Source: Gemmatimonas sp. (lineage in GTDB: Bacteria > Gemmatimonadota > Gemmatimonadetes > Gemmatimonadales > Gemmatimonadaceae). Taken from it: 64,000 nucleotides of DNA. The first letter of the stretch is position 1; the number at the start of each line of letters is the position of its first letter. The notes under the pieces are model-generated. The model was not told the DNA's origin. It searched no databases and worked only from the letters and a program-made list of their open reading frames with translations. The DNA lies in NCBI GenBank assembly GCA_021154325.1, contig JAJKIR010000135.1, positions 1 to 64,000 on the forward strand, written 5' to 3'. The position numbers were made by a program, and so were the translations under genes. Positions 57,153-64,000 of the stretch are shown piece after piece.

Positions 57153-57448
57153 CGGTCCTCGAGCTGCGCTTGTTGCCTCAGAAAGTGCACGCGCTCGAGC
57201 ACGGAGCGAGTGCGTGCCGTGGCGGCGTCGAGTCGGCCACGAAGGGATGCGTTCTCCTGCTCGAGCGCGCGAATGCGCTCGCGGACACGTGGCGGGTCCG
57301 GATGGTCGTCGGGCGTCTCGAGATGACGAAGTTGCTCTTCGGCCGACAGCGCGCGTCGGCGAAAGCTGGCGAGCTGTTCGGCCATCTGCCTCACGAGCGT
57401 CTCGAGCTCGTGAACGGCTTCGACGTCAGGTCGAGCGTGGTCTGACAT
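57149..57448 (-). CDS. Small coiled-coil protein, possible ZapB-like partner of ZapA
   Basis: 99 aa, nearly all heptad-repeat helix: LETLVRQMAEQLASFRRRAL and IRALEQENASLRGRLDAAT, with a Pro-rich break (DDHPDPPRV) between. No enzyme motif, signal or membrane segment. It is translationally coupled to zapA and overlaps pheT by 23 nt. Size, coiled coil and the zapA link suggest a ZapB-type Z-ring factor; this is inference from context. Confidence 0.7.
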   Translation of the reverse strand: MSDHARPDVEAVHELETLVRQMAEQLASFRRRALSAEEQLRHLETPDDHPDPPRVRERIRALEQENASLRGRLDAATARTRSVLERVHFLRQQAQLEDR

Positions 57449-59870
57449 TCAGCGTCTTCTCCAGATGGCGAAGCACGTTCGTGCGGCGACCCTCCATTTC
57501 CTTCGCACTGAGTGTGCGCTCCGGATGTCGGAACGTCAAACGCCACGCAAGGCTGCGGCTTCCCGTCTCGATCTTGCCACCACTGTGCTCGTCGAAAAGC
57601 AGGATGGACTCGAGCAGATCGCCCGCGACGTCGCGAATCGCGCGCTCGACGGTCCCGGCATCGACCGACTGCGGCACGAGGAGCGCGAGGTCCATCGTGG
57701 ACGCTGGCTGCGAAGGAATTGCACGGAACGGCTTCACGCGCACCGGTGCATACTCGGCCCCCCGATAGGCGTGCTGTCCCGCAGGGGCGACGTTCGTGGA
57801 ATCGACGATGCCCAGCGACAGCTCGACACCGAACGCAGGCTTCGCCCAGACCGGTGCGTCGAGCGATAGCGCGCGAACGATTCCGACTCGTCTCTCGCCG
57901 ACCCGAAGCTCCCAGAGCTCGTCGCTGCTCCCGGCAACGAAGGAGACGGCACCGGGACCATACGCCTGGTCGCAGACGAGCTCCGCCAGCGCCTTGGCGT
58001 CCCACGCGTCGAAAGTCATCGCGCGGTCGAACTCGTCACTCTTCGGGTCCGTGAAATGCGGCGGGCGTCTCCGGCCCATGATGAGAGCGCCGACGTGAAG
58101 CTCCTCGTGTGGCAGGCTCTCGTCAGGCAGGAAGGTCGCCCCGATCTCGAAGAGGCGCAGATCGCCCTGCATCCGCGCCAGATTGTACTCCGCGCGCCGA
58201 CTCAACGTATCGAGGATGTCTCGGCGGAGAAACGCCTCGTTCTCGGCGAGCGGATTCGCGACGCGCACGTAGCCGGTATCGGCGCCCCGGACGAACGGCA
58301 TGGGACGCGTCTCGAGCAGGCCCGCGCCGACGAGCGCGTCGCGCACGCGCCGCGCGAGCAGCCACTGCGGATCATCGGGTACGTTGCCGGCGCGGAACGG
58401 TCGAATCTCGTCGGGAAAGCTGTCATAGCCGCGGAGCCGCGCGACCTCCTCGATGAGATCGATCTCGCGCTGAACGTCGATCCGCCAGCTCGGCGTCATC
58501 ACGCGCACCACGTCGTTGGACTCGACCCGGGCGTCGAAGCCGACGCCGCGCAGGAGCGACGCCACTTCGTCCGCCGGAACGACGTCACCGAGAATTGTCC
58601 GCACGCGGGAGACACGCAGCGGCAGCGGCATGGGGAGTGAATCGCCGGCATAAACGTCGACCGGCGCGTCATCGACGCGCCCGCCGGCGACGGCGACGAT
58701 GAGCCGCACGGTGCGCTCGAGGGCCGCCGGCGCGAGCAGCGGATCGACGCCGCGCTCGAAGCGGTAGCTCGCGTCGGTGGACAGGCCTAACGAGCGACGC
58801 GTCGCGCGGGTGCGCGCCGGGTCGAAGCTCGCGACCTCGAGCAGGATCTCGGTCGTAGACTCCGATACCTCGCTGTCGCGGCCGCCCATGATGCCCGCAA
58901 CCGCCTGCGGGCGCTGGGCATCGGCGATGACCGTCATCGTATCGGCCAGCGTGCGCTCGATGCCGTCGAGGGTGACGATCCGTTCGCCGGCGCGCGCGCG
59001 CCTAACGACGATGGCGCCGCCACCGAGACGCTGCAGGTCGAAGGCGTGGGTTGGCTGACCGAGCTCGTGGAGCACGTAGTTGGTCGCGTCGACGACGTTG
59101 TTGATCGACCGCGAGCCCACCGCCTCGAGGCGACGCACGAGCCACTCGGGGCTCGGCCCGACGCGGATGCCCCGGATCACGGCGGCCATGTACCGCCTGA
59201 CGAGTCCCTCCTCCTGAACTCGCACGTCGACTCCCCCCGTGCGGCCCTCGGCGCGAACGCGCGAGGCGGTGGGGATGGCCGCGTCGGCCCCGTCGATTCT
59301 TGGCAGCGTCACGGGGGAATCGACGGCGGCGGCGATCTCTCGAGCGACGCCGAGATGCGAGAGGAGGTCGGGGCGGTTGGGGCTGACGTCGATTACGAGC
59401 TTCGTATCACCTGCGGGCATGACCTTGAGGAACGGCGTGCCCGGTGCGGCGTCGACGGAGAGCTCGAGAATCCCTTCGTGATCTTCGCCGAGGCCCAGCT
59501 CGCGCGGCGAGCAGAGCATGCCATTCGACGTCTGACCGCGAATTCGGCGACGCTCGATCTTCAAGCCGTTAGGCATGGTGGTGCCCGTCGGCGCGAACGG
59601 ATAGAGCTTCCCCGCCTCGACATTCGGCGCACCGCAAACAACGTCGAGGAGCTCACCCGTGCCCGCGTCGACCTTCGTCACCCAGAGATGATCGGAGTCG
59701 GGATGCCGGCCGGCCTCGACGACGCGCGCGACGACAATCGGCGCCAGATCCTGGCGCAGCGGTACGAGCTCGTCGACCGTCGCCACACGCGACGTGATCA
59801 GGTCGCGCAGCTTCGCCGGCGTCTCGCGGAAAGGGACGAGCGCCCGCAACCATTCGTACGAAACGTTCAT
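57426..59870 (-). CDS. pheT: Phenylalanyl-tRNA synthetase beta subunit
   Basis: Large subunit of the heterotetrameric PheRS, with editing and tRNA-binding domains. ATG 59870 (MNVSYEWLRALVPF) overlaps pheS by 4 nt, 814 aa. N-terminal tRNA-binding (EMAP-type) domain with HPDSDHLWVTKVD, the B3/B4 editing region (NNVVDATNYVLHELGQPTHAFD), B5 domain, catalytic-like domain and a C-terminal ferredoxin-type anticodon domain are all in order. Confidence 0.96.
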   Translation of the reverse strand: MNVSYEWLRALVPFRETPAKLRDLITSRVATVDELVPLRQDLAPIVVARVVEAGRHPDSDHLWVTKVDAGTGELLDVVCGAPNVEAGKLYPFAPTGTTMPNGLKIERRRIRGQTSNGMLCSPRELGLGEDHEGILELSVDAAPGTPFLKVMPAGDTKLVIDVSPNRPDLLSHLGVAREIAAAVDSPVTLPRIDGADAAIPTASRVRAEGRTGGVDVRVQEEGLVRRYMAAVIRGIRVGPSPEWLVRRLEAVGSRSINNVVDATNYVLHELGQPTHAFDLQRLGGGAIVVRRARAGERIVTLDGIERTLADTMTVIADAQRPQAVAGIMGGRDSEVSESTTEILLEVASFDPARTRATRRSLGLSTDASYRFERGVDPLLAPAALERTVRLIVAVAGGRVDDAPVDVYAGDSLPMPLPLRVSRVRTILGDVVPADEVASLLRGVGFDARVESNDVVRVMTPSWRIDVQREIDLIEEVARLRGYDSFPDEIRPFRAGNVPDDPQWLLARRVRDALVGAGLLETRPMPFVRGADTGYVRVANPLAENEAFLRRDILDTLSRRAEYNLARMQGDLRLFEIGATFLPDESLPHEELHVGALIMGRRRPPHFTDPKSDEFDRAMTFDAWDAKALAELVCDQAYGPGAVSFVAGSSDELWELRVGERRVGIVRALSLDAPVWAKPAFGVELSLGIVDSTNVAPAGQHAYRGAEYAPVRVKPFRAIPSQPASTMDLALLVPQSVDAGTVERAIRDVAGDLLESILLFDEHSGGKIETGSRSLAWRLTFRHPERTLSAKEMEGRRTNVLRHLEKTLNVRPRST

Positions 59871-60931
59871 TCGCTGATCTGCTCGAGAAAGCGCACGTCG
59901 GAGTCGTAGAGAATACGAATGTCGGGAATGCCGTAGCGGCTGATCGCGATTCGCCCAGGCCCCATGCCGAACGCCCAACCGCTATAGCGCTCGCTGTCGA
60001 CGCCGGCCGCCTCGAGAACAGCGGGATGTACCATCCCCGACCCAAGAATCTCCACCCAGCCTGTCTGCTTGCAGACGCCGCATCCCTGTCCGCCACAGAC
60101 GCCGCACTGCACGTCCATTTCGGCCGAGGGCTCCGTGAATGGAAAGAAGCTGGGACGGAAGCGCGTCGGGCGTTGACCGAAGAAGCGGTTGGCGAATCTC
60201 GTGAGCGTCGCCTTCAGGTCGACGAAGCTGATCCCTTCGTCGATGCAGAGCCCCTCGATCTGCTCGAACGCCGGCGCGTGCGACGGGTCGAAGAAATCGC
60301 GGCGATACACCCGTCCCGGAATGAGTACGCGAATCGGCGGCGCGTAGCGCTGAAGGGTGCGGATCTGCACGGGTGACGTATGCGTCCGCAGCAGACCTTC
60401 GCCGCTGAGATACAGCGTGTCGTGAAGATCCATCGCGGGATGGTTCGGCGGGAAGTTGAGCGCGCCGAAGTTGTACCACTCCGTCTCGGCCTCGGGACCG
60501 ATCGCGATGGTGAATCCCAATTCCCGGAAAATGCCCTCGATCTCCTCGATGACGAGCGTCACCGGGTGCTTCGCGCCGCGCCAGCTCCGGCGCGCGGGCA
60601 TCGTTAGGTCAGCAGGCCGGGTCGTGCTGTCGTCACCGAGCTTGGCGATTTCCTGCCGTCGGAGCTCGAGTGCGTCAGTCAGCCTCGCCTTCGCGGCGTT
60701 GAACAGCCGACCCGCTTCGGGGCGCGCTTCCTTGGGCAGCTTGCCGAGGACGATTTGAAACTCGCGCAACTTGCCCCGCTGATCGCCGAGGAACTCGATG
60801 CGCGCGGCCTCGAGCTCGTCGGCATTCGCGGCGCGCGCGAACTCGGTGACGCCGCGCTCGGACAGCTCGGCAAGCCGCTTCTTGTATTCGTCGAGAGTCG
60901 GGTTGTCAGGGAGCATGACTGAAGTCGTCAT
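59867..60931 (-). CDS. pheS: Phenylalanyl-tRNA synthetase alpha subunit
   Basis: Catalytic subunit of PheRS. ATG 60931 (MTTSVMLPDNPTLDEYKKRL) gives 354 aa. Motifs: MDLHDTLYL, RTHTSPVQIRTL, FHQIEGL-type FEQIEGLCID, and the C-terminal GSGMVHPAVLEAAGVDS with AFGMGPGRIAISRYGI. The cysteine pairs in CGVCGGQGCGVC are usual for this form. Confidence 0.96.
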   Translation of the reverse strand: MTTSVMLPDNPTLDEYKKRLAELSERGVTEFARAANADELEAARIEFLGDQRGKLREFQIVLGKLPKEARPEAGRLFNAAKARLTDALELRRQEIAKLGDDSTTRPADLTMPARRSWRGAKHPVTLVIEEIEGIFRELGFTIAIGPEAETEWYNFGALNFPPNHPAMDLHDTLYLSGEGLLRTHTSPVQIRTLQRYAPPIRVLIPGRVYRRDFFDPSHAPAFEQIEGLCIDEGISFVDLKATLTRFANRFFGQRPTRFRPSFFPFTEPSAEMDVQCGVCGGQGCGVCKQTGWVEILGSGMVHPAVLEAAGVDSERYSGWAFGMGPGRIAISRYGIPDIRILYDSDVRFLEQISE

Positions 60932-61032
60932 GGTCGAGGCTCGGAAAGAGGAACGGCGGCAGTGCAGTAAGCTCGCACCGCCGCCGTCTCGCTTCAACGT
61001 GAACCGGGAGTCACGTCGATCGCAGAGCTCTC

Positions 61033-61383
61033 TCAGGCAGAGCGCGCCTTGTCGGCGAGGGCGGTAAACGCCGCCGGATCGTGCACCGCCAGATCGGCGA
61101 GAACCTTCCGATCGAGCTCGATGCCGGCCTTCTTCAATCCGCTGATGAATACGTTGTAGCTCATGTCGTTCTGATGCGCGGCGGCGTTGATGCGCGTGAT
61201 CCAGAGTCGCCGAAACTCACGCTTCTTCGCCTTGCGATCGCGATAGGCATACTTCCAACCGCGCTCGACGTTCTCCTTCGCCGCCTTCCACAGCTTGCTG
61301 CGGCCACCAAAGCCGCCGCGCGCCGCCTTCATGATCTGCTTCTTCCGCTTGAGACGCGGAACGTTCGATCTAGCTCGAGGCAT
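61033..61383 (-). CDS. rplT: Ribosomal protein L20 (bL20)
   Basis: 116 aa, MPRARSNVPRLKRKKQIMKAARGG onwards, with KENVERGWKYAYRDRKAKKREFR and LWITRINAAAHQN. Large-subunit assembly protein; in several bacteria L20 represses its own infC-rpmI-rplT operon by binding the leader. Here it ends that operon. Confidence 0.97.
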   Translation of the reverse strand: MPRARSNVPRLKRKKQIMKAARGGFGGRSKLWKAAKENVERGWKYAYRDRKAKKREFRRLWITRINAAAHQNDMSYNVFISGLKKAGIELDRKVLADLAVHDPAAFTALADKARSA

Positions 61384-61398
61384 TGTCGGTGTCCTCCG

Positions 61399-61593
61399 TT
61401 AAGCCTGAAGCAGCCGCTTGACGTGCTTCACCTCGCCCGTGGTCTTCACGAGTGAGGCTTGGCGAAGGCGGCGCTTTCGCTTCGCATCCTTCTTGGTGAG
61501 GATGTGGCTCTTGAAGGCGCGCATGCGCTTGACTTTACCGGAGCCTGTAACCTTGAAGCGCTTCTTCGCGCCCTTGTGTGTTTTCATCTTCAT
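61399..61593 (-). CDS. rpmI: Ribosomal protein L35 (bL35)
   Basis: 64 aa, [23 protein letters not shown], typical L35. Between infC (10 nt) and rplT (15 nt). Confidence 0.97.
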   Translation of the reverse strand: MKMKTHKGAKKRFKVTGSGKVKRMRAFKSHILTKKDAKRKRRLRQASLVKTTGEVKHVKRLLQA

Positions 61594-61603
61594 GGGAACG
61601 CCC

Positions 61604-62119
61604 TCATTTCGGCGCCAGAATCATCGTCATTGATTTGCCTTCCAAACGCCCAGCGCTCTCGATCTTGCCGACATCGGAGAGGTTTTGGGCGACGCGATCG
61701 AGCACTGCCTGGCCGAGCTCCGGATGCGCGACCTGCCGACCGCGAAACATCATCGTCACCTTGACCTTGTTCTTCTCCTCGAGGAATCGGCGAGCGTGCC
61801 GGGTCTTCGTGTCGAAGTCGTGGTCGTCGATGCCGGGGCGGAACTTCACTTCCTTCAGCTCGATGACGTGCTGCTTTTTCTTGGCGACTCGAGCCTGTTT
61901 CGCCATTTCGAACTTGTACTTGCCGTAGTCCATGATGCGGACCACTGGCGGGCGCGCGGTTGCGGCAACTTCGACCAGGTCGAGGCCCTGTTCCTCCGCC
62001 ATGCGGAGGGCTGCGTCGACCTCGAGAATGCCCAGCTGCGAACCATCTGCCCCGATCACGCGGACGGGAGTGATGCGGATCATGCGGTTGACCCGCACGC
62101 GTTTGGTAGTGTCCTGAAT
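61604..62119 (-). CDS. infC: Translation initiation factor IF-3 with AUU start
   Basis: 171 aa if started at ATT 62119: (I)[22 protein letters not shown], with AGAGGAT 6-8 nt upstream. A GTG at 62098 would remove seven residues that belong to the family's N-terminal extension. The N domain ([36 protein letters not shown]) and C domain ([26 protein letters not shown]) are complete. AUU starts are a hallmark of infC and allow IF-3 to repress its own synthesis by rejecting the codon. Confidence 0.93.
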   Translation of the reverse strand: MQDTTKRVRVNRMIRITPVRVIGADGSQLGILEVDAALRMAEEQGLDLVEVAATARPPVVRIMDYGKYKFEMAKQARVAKKKQHVIELKEVKFRPGIDDHDFDTKTRHARRFLEEKNKVKVTMMFRGRQVAHPELGQAVLDRVAQNLSDVGKIESAGRLEGKSMTMILAPK

Positions 62120-62132
62120 ACCGAGATCCTCT

Positions 62133-62173
62133 GCGAGAGAAAAAGAAAACGCGGACCCCTGTTGGAATCCGCG
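62133..62173 (-). terminator. Attenuator-like terminator in the infC leader
   Basis: On the minus strand CGCGGA pairs with TCCGCG (62150-62155 with 62168-62173), plus GG/CC inside a 4-nt mismatch, followed at once by GTTTTCTTTTTCTCTC. It is the only hairpin with a clear T-tract that I found, and it sits between the presumed infC promoter and infC. Confidence 0.65.
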
Positions 62174-62311
62174 TCAGGCGCCCCTGAGCCTCGAGCGAGT
62201 CGAGGCCGCGGCGTCGAATGTGGACTCCTGCAGCACGCCTCGCGCGCGTCCGCGAGGGCCAGAGGGTGGGACCGACGACCGGCCGGTCCACTTAGCGCAT
62301 TGAAGCGGTTG

Positions 62312-62340
62312 AAGTTAGGCGGGAAGAACTGTCCAGTCAA
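62312..62340 (-). promoter_or_regulatory. Possible promoter of infC-rpmI-rplT
   Basis: Minus-strand TTGACT (62335-62340) and TAACTT (62312-62317) separated by 17 nt. The -35 box is good, the -10 box weak. It would give a leader of about 185 nt before the AUU start. Confidence 0.4.
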
Positions 62341-62351
62341 GCGCACTGGGT

Positions 62352-62459
62352 AAAAAGCGTTGGCGCGGACGAACACGGACACTGACGGACACCCACTGAG
62401 AAGGCTTTGTCTGCGTCAGTCGCCGTTGATGCGTCCGTGTCCGTCAGCGCCAAGCTTTT
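62352..62459. repeat. Long imperfect palindrome with A/T ends
   Basis: The left arm 62352-62380 (AAAAAGCGTTGGCGCGGACG then AACACGGAC) is nearly the reverse complement of the right arm 62433-62459 (GTCCGTGTCCGTCAGCGCCA then AGCTTTT), with about three mismatches or bulges. The loop region repeats the same GGACAC/GTCCGT hexamer. Flanking A and T runs fit a bidirectional terminator for the hydrolase gene. Confidence 0.7.
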
Positions 62460-62478
62460 GACGTGTGGACCGAGTGAT

Positions 62479-63363
62479 CTATTTGGCGCTACCGAGCTCG
62501 CTGAGCCTGCCCCACGGCGTCTTCGCGTCGTGCTCGAAAATGAAGAGCCAGTCTTCGGCCTGCGCCCTGGCGAGGATGCGCCGCTTCGTCTCCAGAGTCA
62601 CGAGCGGCTCGACGTCGTACCCCATGATCCAGGGCAGCGGCAGGTGCGCGGTCGTGGGAATGAGGTCGCCCAGATAAAGCGCGCGCTCCCCGTCCGACTC
62701 GATGAGCAGACTCTGATGCCATGGGACGTGCCCAGGGGTGCCCACGGAGCGAATGCCGGCGACGATCTCCCGATCCCCATCTACGAAGTCGAAGCGGTCT
62801 GCCTCGGCGATCGGCACGAAATTGTGCGCGAAGTAGCTGCCCGCCGTCCGCTCGTTGGTGTGCGTCGCGAATTCATATTCGCCGCGTTGCACGACATAGC
62901 GAGCATTTGGAAACGCGGGGTGGACTTCGCCCCTCGCTGTGCGCAGGGTGTTCCCGCCGGCGTGGTCGAAGTGCAGATGCGTATTGATCACGAGCGCAAC
63001 GTCCTCGGCGCGAATCCCGAGGTCGAGCAGACCGTCCTCGAGCGCTGTGGGTCCGCGCTCGCCGCGATTCTCGACACCGTAGATGTCGTGGAACTTCTCG
63101 TTCTCCTTGTTCCCTGCGCCGGTATCGATGAGCACGGGGCCGATCTCGTGCTCGATGACGAGACACCGCATGCCAAGCTGGATCCGGTTGCGCTCGTCGG
63201 GAACGATGCGCCGTTGCCAGAGCATCTTCGGCACGACGCCGAACATCGCCCCACCGTCCAGCTTCTGACCACCAGCCTGAATCGCGTGGACCGTCCAGCG
63301 GCCGATCCGGCGCGTCTCGACGCGCGGACCGAGGCCGCTTGCTGCATCGACGGCGGAGCTCAT
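62479..63363 (-). CDS. Metallo-beta-lactamase-fold hydrolase
   Basis: 294 aa. The zinc-binding motif INTHLHFDHAGGN, a later HVPWHQSLLIES and YLGDLIPTTAHL with the bridging Asp are present; the overall layout resembles lactonase-like MBL enzymes. Cytoplasmic. Substrate unknown. Overlaps the exonuclease gene by 4 nt (ATGA). Confidence 0.82.
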   Translation of the reverse strand: MSSAVDAASGLGPRVETRRIGRWTVHAIQAGGQKLDGGAMFGVVPKMLWQRRIVPDERNRIQLGMRCLVIEHEIGPVLIDTGAGNKENEKFHDIYGVENRGERGPTALEDGLLDLGIRAEDVALVINTHLHFDHAGGNTLRTARGEVHPAFPNARYVVQRGEYEFATHTNERTAGSYFAHNFVPIAEADRFDFVDGDREIVAGIRSVGTPGHVPWHQSLLIESDGERALYLGDLIPTTAHLPLPWIMGYDVEPLVTLETKRRILARAQAEDWLFIFEHDAKTPWGRLSELGSAK

Positions 63364-64000
63364 GCGGTCGTGTCCTTGTCGATGGGCCGCGGCATCGCCG
63401 GCGGCCGGCGCGGCCGGCGGCGCTTCGGCACCGGCGCGATTAGTAAACGCTGAATGTCGTGCCAGCTCTCGCAGCCTTCCCGGCGCGCGTCTTCCATCAT
63501 GCGAAGGAAGACCTGCGCCGTTGCGAGCGCGTCGCCGCCCGCGCGATGCCGGCGCGTGATCTCGACGCCATAGTGGAGCGACACATAATCCAGCGACCGC
63601 CGTCGCAACCCGGGAAGAAGCTTGCGCGCCAGGCGCACCGTACAGAGGCGGCGACCCGCGAGCGTGCGCCGCGTGGCGCGCTCGATCTCCATCGACAGAA
63701 AGCGCCAGTCGAAGTTCGCGTTATGCGCGACGAAGACACGCCCATCGAGCACACCGAGCAGCTGGTCGCAAATCTCAGAGAAGGTTGGCGCGTTCTTTAC
63801 CATCTCCCAGGAGATGTTCGTCAGACGGCTGATCCACGGCGGGATCGAGCGCTCGGGGTTGACGAGCGTATCGAAGACTGTGGTTGCGGCGCCGTTCTTG
63901 ACCTCGACGACAGCGACCTCGGTGATACGGTCGCCGCCGGTGACGCGGCCGCCCGTGGCCTCGACGTCGACGACGGCGTAAGTGAGCGCGGCGAGTGCGT
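63360..64000 (-). CDS. DnaQ-type 3'-5' exonuclease, partial (cut by window edge)
   Basis: The frame is open from the right edge and ends at 63360; about 213 residues are visible. DEDDh exonuclease motifs: Exo I AVVDVEATGG, Exo II VFVAHNANFDWRFL, Exo III HRAGGDALATA. Could be a DNA polymerase III epsilon-type protein or the N-terminal part of a larger exonuclease; the visible end is a basic Pro/Arg tail, so no UvrC-like domain follows. The start codon lies outside the window. Confidence 0.88.
   Translation of the reverse strand, partial: ALAALTYAVVDVEATGGRVTGGDRITEVAVVEVKNGAATTVFDTLVNPERSIPPWISRLTNISWEMVKNAPTFSEICDQLLGVLDGRVFVAHNANFDWRFLSMEIERATRRTLAGRRLCTVRLARKLLPGLRRRSLDYVSLHYGVEITRRHRAGGDALATAQVFLRMMEDARREGCESWHDIQRLLIAPVPKRRRPRRPPAMPRPIDKDTTA

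Larger units (their letters stand above)
62120..62478. other. infC leader and intergenic region
   Basis: About 360 nt without a gene. From right to left on the minus strand: a long imperfect palindrome just after the hydrolase gene (62352-62459), a possible promoter (62312-62340), about 140 nt of GC-rich hairpins, and a terminator-like stem with a T-rich tail (62133-62173) ending about 15 nt before the infC ribosome site. Confidence 0.7.

Overview
The window is a high-GC, gene-dense stretch of bacterial chromosome with about 60 protein genes, two tRNA genes, one probable structured RNA and several intergenic repeats. Almost everything is read from the minus strand. The exceptions are a small cassette at 39.5-41.3 kb and one outer-membrane protein gene at 45.2-46.9 kb. 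An outer-membrane beta-barrel protein, a lipoprotein, a full mreBCD-rodA rod system, RNase Y, a dxs/dxr isoprenoid route and the succinylase lysine route point to a diderm bacterium. The gene order and style resemble Gemmatimonadota; this is an inference from memory and not a database result.

Layout in plus-strand coordinates. 1-4.1 kb: proS (cut by the edge), hisS, folC, accD. 4.2-8.3 kb: rodA, mreD, mreC, mreB, with no PBP2 gene between mreD and rodA. 8.6-13.7 kb: ald, an M16 protease, pnp, rpsO. 13.8-21.2 kb: a housekeeping run of rseP, dxr, cdsA, frr, pyrH, tsf, rpsB, rpsI, rplM (no uppS). 21.5-27.3 kb: a propionyl-CoA-type carboxylase operon (pccB, biotin carboxylase, an RlmD/RumA-like rRNA methyltransferase, biotin carrier protein, a propeller protein). 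27.4-38.1 kb: a long chain transcribed as dapE-asd-lysC-dapB-dapA-dapD-tyrA-aroA-cmk-rpsA, in which most neighbours overlap by 4 nt. It joins lysine/diaminopimelate and aromatic synthesis to a nucleotide kinase and ribosomal protein S1.

38.3-41.3 kb is the accessory-looking part. It holds a helical unknown protein and an XRE-type regulator on the minus strand. Facing them is a plus-strand cassette driven by a near-consensus sigma70 promoter whose -35 box overlaps the regulator's start codon. The cassette encodes a small basic Cys/His protein and a Rad52-family annealing protein with a zinc ribbon and an SSB-like C-terminal tip (-DQIPF). I consider this the most interesting system in the window.

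41.2-46.9 kb: a Big2/beta-propeller lipoprotein, tRNA-Leu(UAA), tRNA-Gly(GCC), a six-hairpin glycosidase-like protein and an outer-membrane protein. 46.9-56.6 kb: recN, nadK, dxs, ispA, xseB, xseA, folD, rny. 56.6-62.1 kb: a probable 6S-type RNA, zapA, a coiled-coil partner, pheT, pheS, rplT, rpmI, and infC with an AUU start and a terminator-like leader. 62.5-64 kb: a metallo-beta-lactamase-fold hydrolase and a DnaQ-type exonuclease (cut by the edge).

Sequence-level patterns not explained by the genes include a dispersed two-hairpin repeat at four intergenic sites, two inverted arrays of 7-bp units placed just upstream of both carboxyltransferase genes (accD and pccB), and the heptamer GTTAGGC/GCCTAAC, which I count 29 times in several reading frames.
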